Assembly (NCBI GenBank): GCA_028285265.1
Contig: JANQPX010000032.1
Span: forward strand, 186,001-250,000
Direction of reading: 5' to 3'
Source of the DNA: Geminicoccaceae bacterium
GTDB taxonomy: Bacteria > Pseudomonadota > Alphaproteobacteria > Geminicoccales > Geminicoccaceae
Length of the DNA stretch: 64,000 bases
Shown: positions 1 to 8,018 of the stretch, in pieces
How positions within the stretch are numbered: position 1 is the stretch's first letter
How the letters are laid out: each line of letters opens with the position of its first letter
The notes under the pieces: generated by a model
Told to the model about the DNA's origin: nothing
Databases searched by the model: none
The model's input: only the letters and a program-made list of their open reading frames with translations
Translations under genes and position numbers: made by a program

Positions 1-347
1 TGAGGAAGGCCAACAGCGGCGAGATGACAATCGTCGACATCAGGCTTCCCATGGAGTGGGAGAAAACCGGATTGCCGGCGACAGCCATCGGTATCTCGCT
101 GCAAGATGAAGCCTTTAAGCCGAGAGAAGAGTTTGTCGACGATCTCTTGAAGCTTGTGGATGGGGATCGGTCAGCTCCCATCGCGCTCATCTGCGCAACG
201 GGCGCTCGATCGGCTTACGCTGAGAAGCTTCTCGCTGCCAATGGCTTCACCAATCTACACAACATCACCGAAGGCATGCTCGGCGGCCCCAATGGCCCTG
301 GTTGGACCCAACGCAAGTTACCGACATCACCTTGCCTCATATGCTGA
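1..347 (+). CDS. Rhodanese-like domain protein (5' end outside window)
   Basis: Single-domain sulfurtransferase fold. The visible part has the opening VDIR motif, then the active-site loop CATGAR, which fits the CxxGxR pattern with a catalytic cysteine that carries the persulfide, and a closing EGMLGGPNGPGW segment typical of stand-alone rhodaneses. The first ATG is at 24, but the frame stays open to the window edge and the preceding residues (KANSGE) look like the usual lead-in to the VDIR strand, so the true start probably lies upstream. It is convergent with the TAXI binding protein. The physiological sulfur acceptor cannot be inferred. Confidence 0.8.
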   Translation, partial: RKANSGEMTIVDIRLPMEWEKTGLPATAIGISLQDEAFKPREEFVDDLLKLVDGDRSAPIALICATGARSAYAEKLLAANGFTNLHNITEGMLGGPNGPGWTQRKLPTSPCLIC

Positions 348-382
348 CAGCGAGCCTGCCGACGTGACGGAAGGACGATGAA

Positions 383-1387
383 TCACGACCCCTTTAGGAT
401 TCCGGCATCGCGATAGAAACGCTCTGCCCCCGGGTGAAGCGGAATGGCAATGCCATCAAGCGCCGTATCGAGGGTAATTGAGCGGGCTTTGGTATGCCCT
501 TCATCGAGAAGGGCGCGAGCGCTATCGTGCCAAAGTGCTTCGGTCATCGCATAAACCAACGTCTCATCAAGCGCGGCGGATGTGATCCACTGAGCCCCGA
601 CACTGAGGGTTTTGGTTTGACCGATGCCGGGATAAACGCCTTCTGGGATGACATCGTTCGCGAAGAAATCGTAGGTCTCCAGAAGCGTGTCGACTTCATC
701 GCCTTGGATCGGCAAAAGATCGATGGTCTCACTCATGGCAAGTTCGGACACGGACTTTGCCGGATATCCGACCGTGACGATGAAAGCATCGAGACGGCCC
801 TCACGCATCTCCGAAATCGCAAAATTGGGTTTGATGAATCGGGCCTCTATGTCGTTCTCGCTAATACCAAAAGCATCGAGGATGATGCGCGCGTTGACCA
901 GCGTGCCCGAGCCTTCTTCGTCCAGCGAAACGCGTTTGCCGACCAGGTCTTGAACCCGTTCAATGCCAGCGCCACGACGAACGACCAAATGCAGGCTTTC
1001 CGGATAAAGTCCTGCAATCGCGCGCAAATCTGAAAGAGGTTCTTTCCCTTCGTAGATGCCAGTGCCGGTGTAGGCCCAATAGGCCACATCGGATTGACTA
1101 AATCCGCTATCGAGCTGACCACTCACCACCGCTTCAACATTGGCGACTGAACCGTCGGAGCTCTGGGCGGTCGCGATCAGACCAGGCACCCCACAAGATC
1201 CGCCCTTTTCACAAGGTCTTGAACCTGGAGGGTTGCTGATGATGCCTGCGACCAGCCCGCCGATCGGATAGTAGGTGCCGGCAACGCCGCCGGTTCCAAT
1301 ACGCAGAAATTTGAGGTTCTCAGCGTGTAGCGTTGACACAAATAGCGTACATAAGGCCATGAACCCCAAAATGAGGCGCGTCGCCAT
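383..1387 (-). CDS. TAXI-family TRAP transporter solute-binding protein
   Basis: Periplasmic binding protein of the TAXI type, which feeds TRAP transporters. The protein opens with a signal peptide (MATRLILGFMALCTLFVSTLHA), followed by LRIGTGGVAGTYYPIGG, the diagnostic N-terminal motif of the family. Later segments such as LVGKRVSLDEEGSGT and DAFIVTVGYPA also fit. The ATG at 1387 is preferred over one at 1420 because it puts the signal peptide at the N-terminus and has a GAGAG ribosome-binding site. No TRAP permease lies next to it, so it is an orphan that must use a distant TRAP permease or act as a sensor. The ligand is unknown; glutamate, related acids and other carboxylates are typical for the family. 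Confidence 0.88.
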   Translation of the reverse strand: MATRLILGFMALCTLFVSTLHAENLKFLRIGTGGVAGTYYPIGGLVAGIISNPPGSRPCEKGGSCGVPGLIATAQSSDGSVANVEAVVSGQLDSGFSQSDVAYWAYTGTGIYEGKEPLSDLRAIAGLYPESLHLVVRRGAGIERVQDLVGKRVSLDEEGSGTLVNARIILDAFGISENDIEARFIKPNFAISEMREGRLDAFIVTVGYPAKSVSELAMSETIDLLPIQGDEVDTLLETYDFFANDVIPEGVYPGIGQTKTLSVGAQWITSAALDETLVYAMTEALWHDSARALLDEGHTKARSITLDTALDGIAIPLHPGAERFYRDAGILKGS

Positions 1388-1519
1388 TACTCTCTCCCAT
1401 CTCAATAGCATGTCCGCCAACTGCCTAGTATAAGCAGGACCTTACGCCAAAAGCTGGTTTTGTCCAAAGGAAGAGAGATAAAAAAGAAGTGACCTGCCAA
1501 AACGCCGGAACGGGCCGGT

Positions 1520-2101
1520 TCAAGGATCGAGCTCGGTATCCCAATAAAGAAAATCTCGCCAGCTTTCGTGCAGATAGTTCGGTGGAAATCCGCGGCCATG
1601 TTCTTGGAGCTCAAAGGTCGACGGCATTTCAGGCACCTGATGAGGGTACATACCACATTCTTTAGGAAGCCGGCTCCCTTTGGCCAGATTGCAGCGCGTA
1701 CACGCTGTGACCACGTTTTCCCAGCTCGTTCGCCCACCGCGAGACCGCGGGATGACATGGTCGAACGTCAGCTCATGAGCACTCAAAGGATCCAAACAAT
1801 ATTGGCAGGTGAAATGATCGCGCAAAAATACATTAAAGCGCGTAAAGGGCGGTCGGCGGTTTTGCGGAACATATTCCTTCAGTGCCACAACACTCGGAAG
1901 CTTCATGTCGGCAGATGGTGAACGTACCGTTCGGTCGTAGTGACAAAGGACTGCGACCCTATCAAGAAACATCGCTTTGATGGTTTCTTGCCAATTCCAT
2001 GTCGACAAGGGGAAATAGCTGAGGGGCCGATAGTCGGCGTTGAGCACAAGGGTCGGGCAGGCGTCGAGCGGGGCTAGGGCTGTGGGCTCGACCGCGCGCA
2101 T
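1520..2101 (-). CDS. HNH endonuclease family protein
   Basis: A 193-residue protein with a C-terminal HNH nuclease module. CQYC and CTRC form the zinc-binding cysteine pairs, and FDHVIPRSRGG, WENVV and the following CNLAKG supply the His-Asn-His metal-finger core. The start at 2101 is chosen because GAGG lies 8 bases upstream and the family begins near TLVLNADYRPLSYFPLSTW; the frame is open further upstream to 2179. This is a common stand-alone chromosomal HNH protein of alphaproteobacteria. No toxin, phage or restriction partner is adjacent, and its role is not established. Confidence 0.85.
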   Translation of the reverse strand: MRAVEPTALAPLDACPTLVLNADYRPLSYFPLSTWNWQETIKAMFLDRVAVLCHYDRTVRSPSADMKLPSVVALKEYVPQNRRPPFTRFNVFLRDHFTCQYCLDPLSAHELTFDHVIPRSRGGRTSWENVVTACTRCNLAKGSRLPKECGMYPHQVPEMPSTFELQEHGRGFPPNYLHESWRDFLYWDTELDP

Positions 2102-2308
2102 TCTATCGCCTCGGTCTTGCCGGCCCGGTGGGCCTCGACAAACTGTGAAGGGGTATTTGCACCAACGCAGCCATACCACTAGAGCTAGTCGATGTTTGTG
2201 ACACTGACAAGACTTGAGGCGTGATCATTCTGTGACAAGCCCTGCAAACGAGCCCAGCTGTTACAGTATCAACATATTGTTAAAAAAGCGTTTTTGAGCA
2301 GTTCAGCG

Positions 2309-3322
2309 CTAGAGAATCTTCTCGACCGTGTATTCTCTTGTGCGTTTTCCCGAAGCGAAAATGATGATTTCTCCGATAAGCCCAAGCGCGATTGTCTGAA
2401 TGCCAAGCACGATCAGAAGAACCCCGAGGATCAAAATGGGCCGGTCTGCAAGTGCCATATCGAAGAAGAGTCGGCCGATGGCAAGTGCTGTTGTGAAGAG
2501 AAGACCGACGAGAAGCAACGGCAAACCAAGCGCACCGAAGAATCGCAGAGGTTTCCGGACAAATTTCAAGACGAAAAAGAGGGCAATGGTATCCGATAGC
2601 AGGCGGAGCTGCGAGCCGAAGCGGGCGCGAGGCGACGCACTTTGCCTGACGGCGACATCGACCGCGTCGATCTTAAACCCACGATCATGGGCGATGATCG
2701 GAAGAAAATGCTGCTGGGTACTAAAGCCCAAGATCTCTTCGATCGTCGCACGTTTGTAGGCGCGGACGCGACAGACAAGATCACGCATGGGTCGTCCGAA
2801 CATCAGCCGGAGTGTGCCATGGAACAACCGGTCCTGCAGCTGATAAAGCCGAGATGCGCCGAGCCGGGGACGCTCCGCGACGGCCATATCGGTGTCTTCG
2901 GCCGCATCGATGACCTTATTCAAGTCTGCGGGTTCAACTTGCAAAACGGCGGGGAGCGTCAGGACGATGTCACCCGATGCTCGTCTGACCGCCGATTTGA
3001 GCGCGCCGATTTCGTCGTCCCAGCGACTGAGCGCAATCACCTTTAGCGGCTCGTTGTCATCAGCTGCAATGTCTCGAAGACCCTGGAGGGCTTTCGATTT
3101 GCTTTCATCGAGCACATAAATGAACTCGACCGAGCGGCCCACCTGTTTGAGTGCTTCACGATAGGCGCGATACGACGGAACAACCTCAGGCTCGTCCACC
3201 AGGACGACGACAATGACCGAAACCGACTGGCCCCTCGCATTCACCGGCAAAGGCGGCTCGCCCACCACGTCATCGTCGGCAGTCGCTACGTTTCTAGCAA
3301 GGGCACTCACCATTCGCTCCAC
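2309..3322 (-). CDS. GT2-like membrane glycosyltransferase homologue with degenerate catalytic motifs
   Basis: A 337-residue protein with a GT-A-like domain (about residues 30-250) and two C-terminal membrane segments, the architecture of DPM1/GtrB polyprenyl-phosphate glycosyltransferases. It can be aligned with its upstream neighbour, but the nucleotide-binding DDGS position reads LDES, and the DADLQ metal-binding segment reads LPAVLQ with no aspartate. Sugar-nucleotide and metal binding are therefore probably lost. The gene overlaps the end of the canonical GT2 gene by 16 bases, so the two are co-translated. I infer a regulatory or structural partner of the active enzyme. A non-canonical active transferase cannot be excluded. 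Confidence 0.7.
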   Translation of the reverse strand: MERMVSALARNVATADDDVVGEPPLPVNARGQSVSVIVVVLVDEPEVVPSYRAYREALKQVGRSVEFIYVLDESKSKALQGLRDIAADDNEPLKVIALSRWDDEIGALKSAVRRASGDIVLTLPAVLQVEPADLNKVIDAAEDTDMAVAERPRLGASRLYQLQDRLFHGTLRLMFGRPMRDLVCRVRAYKRATIEEILGFSTQQHFLPIIAHDRGFKIDAVDVAVRQSASPRARFGSQLRLLSDTIALFFVLKFVRKPLRFFGALGLPLLLVGLLFTTALAIGRLFFDMALADRPILILGVLLIVLGIQTIALGLIGEIIIFASGKRTREYTVEKIL

Positions 3323-4335
3323 TCTCCGATTCGCGCTTGGGTCACATCGGCATTGGCATGATGAATGGTCGCCGCAATGATGCCGATCAGGCCAAGAAAC
3401 AACGCAAGCGAGCCGAATAGGATCGATGAACTCATGTAGACCACAGCGGACCCTTCCGGTGTGGCGAGCGCCGCATAGAGGGCGGCGCCAATGCCAATGA
3501 TGCTCAGCATGCCTGCTATAACAGCCGTGCCAGTGAGGTATGCCGTCGGGCGCTGAGCAAAACTCAAAAGTGTCTTGATGACCACCAGGTCAAAGACCAC
3601 ACGATAAATACGTCCAAGGCCGTATTTGGATTCGCCATGCTGGCGAGCGTGATGACGAACACCAACCTGTGCGACCGAACAGCCAAGCGTCGAACTCATC
3701 GCCGGAATGAACCGGTGCATTTCGCCATAGAGTGGCACACGCTTGATCAGATCAGAGCGAAACGCCTTCAGTGTACAGCCATTATCTCGAATGTTGACGC
3801 CTGTGACCTTGGCAATCAGTCGGTTGGCGATCAAGGACGGCAGCTTTCGCGACAGCCACTTATCCTGACGATTGATGCGCCAGCCGACCACCATATCATG
3901 GCCCTCATTCAACGTTTCGAGAAGCATGCCTATGTCAGCCGGATCGTTTTGTAGATCTGCGTCCATGGTGACGAGAACACGCCCTCTTGCATGATCAATT
4001 CCAGCAACCATGGCTGGGGTTTGTCCATAATTTCGACGTAGCTTGATGATGCGAAAATGTGGGTTCCGTGCGGCAATGATCGAGAGCTCATCAAAGGTCC
4101 GATCCGAACTGCCATCGTCGACCAAGATGACTTCATAATTGATGCCAAGCGGATCCAAAGTTTCGATCAGACGATCATAGAGATATCCCAAGCTTTCTTC
4201 TTCATTGAAAGCGGGGATAATCACCGATAGTTCGATCGGACGATCCGCACGGCTTGTTGTTGCTCCCGATCGAAACGGATCAGGGTCATCCGGCGTCGCG
4301 CAATCCAGATTAGTTTCGACGTCTTGGGCGTTCAT
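3307..4335 (-). CDS. GT2 family polyprenyl-phosphate glycosyltransferase (DPM1/GtrB-like)
   Basis: A 342-residue inner-membrane transferase expected to move a sugar from a nucleotide donor to a lipid phosphate on the cytoplasmic face. Visible motifs are SVIIPAFNEEES, VILVDDGSSDRT, the RRNYGQTPAM donor region, and the DXD-containing VTMDADLQNDP. Two hydrophobic segments follow at the C-terminus (about 265-290 and 300-325), as in DPM1/GtrB proteins. It is the first gene of a two-gene operon with the degenerate GT2 homologue and is divergent from the heparinase-like gene. Its product may supply a lipid-linked sugar to the GT-C enzyme at 8-9.7 kb, which is inference. No strong Shine-Dalgarno is visible. 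Confidence 0.88.
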   Translation of the reverse strand: MNAQDVETNLDCATPDDPDPFRSGATTSRADRPIELSVIIPAFNEEESLGYLYDRLIETLDPLGINYEVILVDDGSSDRTFDELSIIAARNPHFRIIKLRRNYGQTPAMVAGIDHARGRVLVTMDADLQNDPADIGMLLETLNEGHDMVVGWRINRQDKWLSRKLPSLIANRLIAKVTGVNIRDNGCTLKAFRSDLIKRVPLYGEMHRFIPAMSSTLGCSVAQVGVRHHARQHGESKYGLGRIYRVVFDLVVIKTLLSFAQRPTAYLTGTAVIAGMLSIIGIGAALYAALATPEGSAVVYMSSSILFGSLALFLGLIGIIAATIHHANADVTQARIGEWSEW

Positions 4336-4657
4336 GCGGTTTGATTCAGTTTTGTGTCTCGAAGGATTTCAAGACTACCGATAAGTCGCTCTCTCTATCA
4401 TGGTGAACAGTTGATGGCCAGTTGCCTTTATTGGACAGATACGATGTCAAAAGGTGAATCGTTGAAATCCTGCAACGATTTGAATTCAATCAAAAATATA
4501 CACTTTGCATGATTTTATCCCCCATTGCGTACATTGCATACCAACGCTGTTGGCCTTTCACGGCCAACTTGGCTTCATTCTGTTGACAGAACAGGTAAGA
4601 GTAGGCTTTTAGCGTTGTGACTTCGTGCTTCTTCAATATGACGATTGATTGAATGCG
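4336..4657. other. Divergent intergenic region, GT2 operon / heparinase-like gene
   Basis: This 322-base gap separates two divergently transcribed polysaccharide genes and must hold both promoters. It is AT-richer than its surroundings around 4480-4530. It contains nested inverted repeats (4541-4568) and, on the plus strand, a perfect TTGACA at 4583-4588 without a convincing -10 at the normal distance. No reading frame of interest is seen. Confidence 0.5.
4541..4568 (+). promoter_or_regulatory. Two mutually exclusive stem-loops
   Basis: CCAAC (4541-4545) pairs with GTTGG (4549-4553), while GTTGGCC (4549-4555) pairs perfectly with GGCCAAC (4562-4568) across a 6-base loop. The two stems share the same central strand, so only one can form. 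No T-tract follows, so it is not a standard terminator. It may be an operator or a 5' leader switch about 90 bases before the heparinase-like gene. Confidence 0.35.
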
Positions 4658-6586
4658 ATGACCGCTGCTTCCGCATGGATGGAGCGCTGGCGCACGGCGC
4701 GGGCGCTCGGCATAGGCAATGTTGCGCGCGTTGTCGCCTATCGCGGCATGAAGCGCACCAAGCTGGCCCGTTGGTTAACCGCCGCGCCCGCCGACGCCAC
4801 TGTGGGCGATTTGTTCCGGACGGACGTCATTGCGCGAGACGCCACCCTCGAGCCGGATCTCACGGTCTACTTTTCGCGCCATCTGCTCCAAGCCAACGGT
4901 CATGTACCCTGGCTCTACGATCCGTTTACTGATGAGGACTTCGAATCGCCAGAACGGCATTGGTCTGAGATCCCAGACTTTGTAAGGCCCGGTCGCGACA
5001 TCAAAGCCATTTGGGAGCTCTCTCGCTTTGACTGGGCGCTGCGACTTGCGCTCGAAGCCCGTGATCAGAGCGGCGATATGACGATCGCTCGTCTGAACGG
5101 TCTGATCAGGGATTGGCAGGAGCATAATCCTCCCTTCCTCGGTCCCAACTGGAAATGCGGGCAGGAAGCGACCATCCGCATGCTGCAGACGCTGCTTGCG
5201 GCCAGCCTCCTGGGCCAAGACGGGGTTGGGTCCGTTGAGCCACCAACCGAAGCGCTCAAAGCCTTTGTCGAAATTCATACCAAGCGGGTGGCTGCGACAA
5301 TCCAGTATGCGCTCGCCCAGGACAACAATCATAGCATCAGCGAAGCGAGTGGCCTCTATATCGCAGGCGCTTGGCTGGCCCGACATGATGAAGCTGCAAG
5401 GCGGCCAAAGGTATGGCACGAACGCGGCCGCCTTCAGCTGGAGCGCCTGGTCACTAGGCTGTTCGCCGAGGATGGATCTTTTTCACAATATTCCATCACC
5501 TATCACCGCTTTGTCATCGATATGCTCGCTCAGGTCGAATGGTGGCGTCGACGGCTTGAATTGCCTGCGTTATCTGAGACGTTCACCATGCGGGTTCGGG
5601 CCGGGGTGCGATGGCTTTACGACCTGACCGATCCGGTAACCGGCGATGCCCCCAACATCGGCAGCAACGACGGCGCTCGACTATTTGCGCTGAGCGATAC
5701 CGACTATCGAGATTTTCGCCCAAGCGTACAGCTGGCGATGAAGTTGTTCGAGGACCAGGTCCCCTATCCCGAAGGCAAGCAAGACCAGCAGCTCACGAGC
5801 CTCGGCTTAGCCCCCGAGCCGAGGCAGCCGCTGGCGCGCTCGTCCCGGGTTATGGCCGACGGTGGTTTCGTCCTCATGATGCCCCTCGAAGGCGATCTCC
5901 CCCCTGGGACGAGCGCAGCGCCCTCCGACGTCGAGCCTCCCCATGACATCTGGGGATGTGTCCGCTTTCCGAGCTTTGCCTTTCGCCCATCGCATGCGGA
6001 CGCACTGCATTTGGATCTTTGGGCTAACGGCGTCAATCTGCTGAGGGACAGCGGCTCCTATAGTTATAACCCAGCTGAAGGTACGGCCCCCGATCTTCGA
6101 GCCACGGCAGCCCACAACACCATTGAATTCGACGGCCGCGACCAGATGCCGAGACTTGGTCGTTTTCTCTTTGGCAACTGGCTGCAGCCTTCGGAAGTCG
6201 GTGAACTGATTCAGGACGACGAAGGCCTTTCTTGGAGTGGCGCCTATCGAGATGCCGAGAACTGTTGGCATCGGCGGACCGTCACGTCGTCAGGCGTTGT
6301 CTGGCGAATCTGGGACGAGATTGCGGGTCAACAGGAGAAAGCCGTGCTCCGATGGCGCCTTGCGCCTGATGATTGGACGCTCGCCGGCAAAACGCTTGAA
6401 GGCCCGCTTGCACGGATCACGATCGAATGTGATCAGGAACCCACGGCCATTCGCCTCGTCGATGGCAAAGAGTCCCGCTACTATCTCGAACTCGAGTCCC
6501 TTCCGGTGCTCGAAATTGAAGTTGGACCGGACGCACACTCCATCAACACCACAATCACCCTGCTAGGCACACCAAATGATGCCTAG
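4658..6586 (+). CDS. Heparinase II/III family protein
   Basis: A 642-residue protein of the heparinase II/III class: an N-terminal alpha-helical toroid and a C-terminal beta-sandwich polysaccharide-lyase-like domain. Recognisable segments are NNHSISEASGLYIAG, FSQYSITYHRFVIDML, HADALHLDLWANG, RDSGSYSYN and AAHNTIEFDGRDQM. Proteins of this kind are regular members of alphaproteobacterial exopolysaccharide clusters, next to GT4 transferases; they probably cleave or edit the polymer. There is no evident signal peptide. In-frame starts are TTG 4649, ATG 4658 and ATG 4679, none with a good Shine-Dalgarno. The GT4 gene follows 53 bases downstream. Confidence 0.87.
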   Translation: MTAASAWMERWRTARALGIGNVARVVAYRGMKRTKLARWLTAAPADATVGDLFRTDVIARDATLEPDLTVYFSRHLLQANGHVPWLYDPFTDEDFESPERHWSEIPDFVRPGRDIKAIWELSRFDWALRLALEARDQSGDMTIARLNGLIRDWQEHNPPFLGPNWKCGQEATIRMLQTLLAASLLGQDGVGSVEPPTEALKAFVEIHTKRVAATIQYALAQDNNHSISEASGLYIAGAWLARHDEAARRPKVWHERGRLQLERLVTRLFAEDGSFSQYSITYHRFVIDMLAQVEWWRRRLELPALSETFTMRVRAGVRWLYDLTDPVTGDAPNIGSNDGARLFALSDTDYRDFRPSVQLAMKLFEDQVPYPEGKQDQQLTSLGLAPEPRQPLARSSRVMADGGFVLMMPLEGDLPPGTSAAPSDVEPPHDIWGCVRFPSFAFRPSHADALHLDLWANGVNLLRDSGSYSYNPAEGTAPDLRATAAHNTIEFDGRDQMPRLGRFLFGNWLQPSEVGELIQDDEGLSWSGAYRDAENCWHRRTVTSSGVVWRIWDEIAGQQEKAVLRWRLAPDDWTLAGKTLEGPLARITIECDQEPTAIRLVDGKESRYYLELESLPVLEIEVGPDAHSINTTITLLGTPNDA

Positions 6587-6639
6587 AAAAACCTGACCAA
6601 CACCAGGAAACCGCCGCCCTGATCGAGGCATGTAGCAGC

Positions 6640-7905
6640 ATGAAAGTTCTTTACTTCTGCCAATATTTTTCGACGCGCCAAGGATCTTGGTATGGACGAC
6701 CTTATGAATTCAGCCGACGCTTAGTCGAGCGTGGCCATGAGGTCACCATGGTTTGCGGATCCAACACCCGTTCCGGGTCTGGACTGCAGCAACCATTTCT
6801 CTCTGGTCGGCGTGAGGGGAACTGTGATGGAATTCACGTTGTTGAGTTCGATCTCAACTACAGCAACTATGATGGCGTCGCGACCCGCAGCTGGAAATTT
6901 GCGAAATACGCGTTGCGCGGAATTACCTTCGCCCTTCGCGAAGACTATGACCTCATCTTTTGCACGTCGACACCGTTAACCGCGGGACTTCCTGGGATCG
7001 CCGCATCGACAATGCGGCGAAAGCCGTTTGTCTTTGAAGTCCGGGACCTGTGGCCGGAACTGCCGAAAGCGATGGGCATGACCAACCCCCTCCTAATCGG
7101 CGCGATGAGCGTTCTGGAGTGGGCGTCCTATCGATCGGCCAAGGCCTGTATCGGCCTTGCCCCAGGCATCGTCGAAGGTATTCGCGCACGCGGGGTCAAA
7201 GACAACGCAACCGTCATGATCCCGAACGGCTGTGATCTCGATATTTTTAAGCCTGATGACGCCGAACGGCCCTCAATTGAGGGCATACCTGACGACCAAT
7301 TCGTCGCTCTCTTCGCCGGTGCGCATGGCCAAGCAAACGGACTTAATGCCGTGCTGGATGCCGCAGCGATCCTCAAGGTCCAAGGACGGCGCGATATCAC
7401 ACTCTTGTTGGTTGGTGACGGGAAATTGAAACCCGCCTTGAAGAAACGCGCAGCGGACGAAGATCTCGATAATGTGATCTTCAAGGACATTATGCCAAAG
7501 CCCGGACTTTCCAAAGTGATGCAACGCGCCGATGCTGGCCTCATGGTGCTTGCCAATATTGAAGCCTTTTATCACGGTACGTCGCCGAACAAATTTTTCG
7601 ACTACATCGCTGGCGGCCTTGCGGTCATCAACAACTATCCGGGATGGCTTGCTGATCTCATTGAGACGCATGAGGCCGGGATCACTGTGCCGCCGGAGAA
7701 TCCTGCAGCCTTTGCCGACGCGTTGGTTCGTCTTGCCAACGACAAAGGAGAGACCCGTGCGATGGGCCGAAGAGCGCGGGCGCTTGCTGAAGCACGCTTT
7801 AGCCGGCGCGAACTAGCAGATCGCTTCGTCGATTGCCTTGAAAAGGTGCAAGCCGGCGCTACGGGCGCGGCCAAGAAAGAAATGTTGGAGCAGGGCGCCG
7901 ACTAG
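6640..7905 (+). CDS. Glycosyltransferase family 4 (WbuB-like)
   Basis: A 421-residue cytoplasmic or membrane-associated GT-B transferase. The N-terminal half starts MKVLYFCQYFSTRQGSW with the EFSRRLVERGHEVTMVCG acceptor-domain pattern. FEVRDLWPELPKAMGM and MIPNGCDLDIF are typical of WbuB-type GT4 enzymes, and the C-terminal donor domain has the family EX7E-like region (TSPNKFFDYIAGGLAVINN). It should add a sugar to the growing exopolysaccharide repeat unit on the lipid carrier; donor and acceptor are unknown. It is probably co-transcribed with the upstream heparinase-like gene. Confidence 0.9.
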   Translation: MKVLYFCQYFSTRQGSWYGRPYEFSRRLVERGHEVTMVCGSNTRSGSGLQQPFLSGRREGNCDGIHVVEFDLNYSNYDGVATRSWKFAKYALRGITFALREDYDLIFCTSTPLTAGLPGIAASTMRRKPFVFEVRDLWPELPKAMGMTNPLLIGAMSVLEWASYRSAKACIGLAPGIVEGIRARGVKDNATVMIPNGCDLDIFKPDDAERPSIEGIPDDQFVALFAGAHGQANGLNAVLDAAAILKVQGRRDITLLLVGDGKLKPALKKRAADEDLDNVIFKDIMPKPGLSKVMQRADAGLMVLANIEAFYHGTSPNKFFDYIAGGLAVINNYPGWLADLIETHEAGITVPPENPAAFADALVRLANDKGETRAMGRRARALAEARFSRRELADRFVDCLEKVQAGATGAAKKEMLEQGAD

Positions 7906-7937
7906 CAGTGCCAACTCAGTCACCAGTCCACCTCAAT

Positions 7938-7975
7938 GGTTCCCTTAAGAGTCGGCGGTTCCCTTAAGGGTCGGC
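7938..7975. repeat. Tandem repeat, two 19-base units
   Basis: Two adjacent copies of GGTTCCCTTAAGRGTCGGC (7938-7956 and 7957-7975) differ at one base. Each contains a CTTAAG palindrome. They lie between the convergent GT4 and GT-C genes. The second unit can form a short CCCTTAAGGG hairpin, but no T-run follows on either strand. Confidence 0.8.
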
Positions 7976-8018
7976 GGACAATGTGACAGCACGCAGGGTC
8001 CGTTGGATCATGCGGTTG

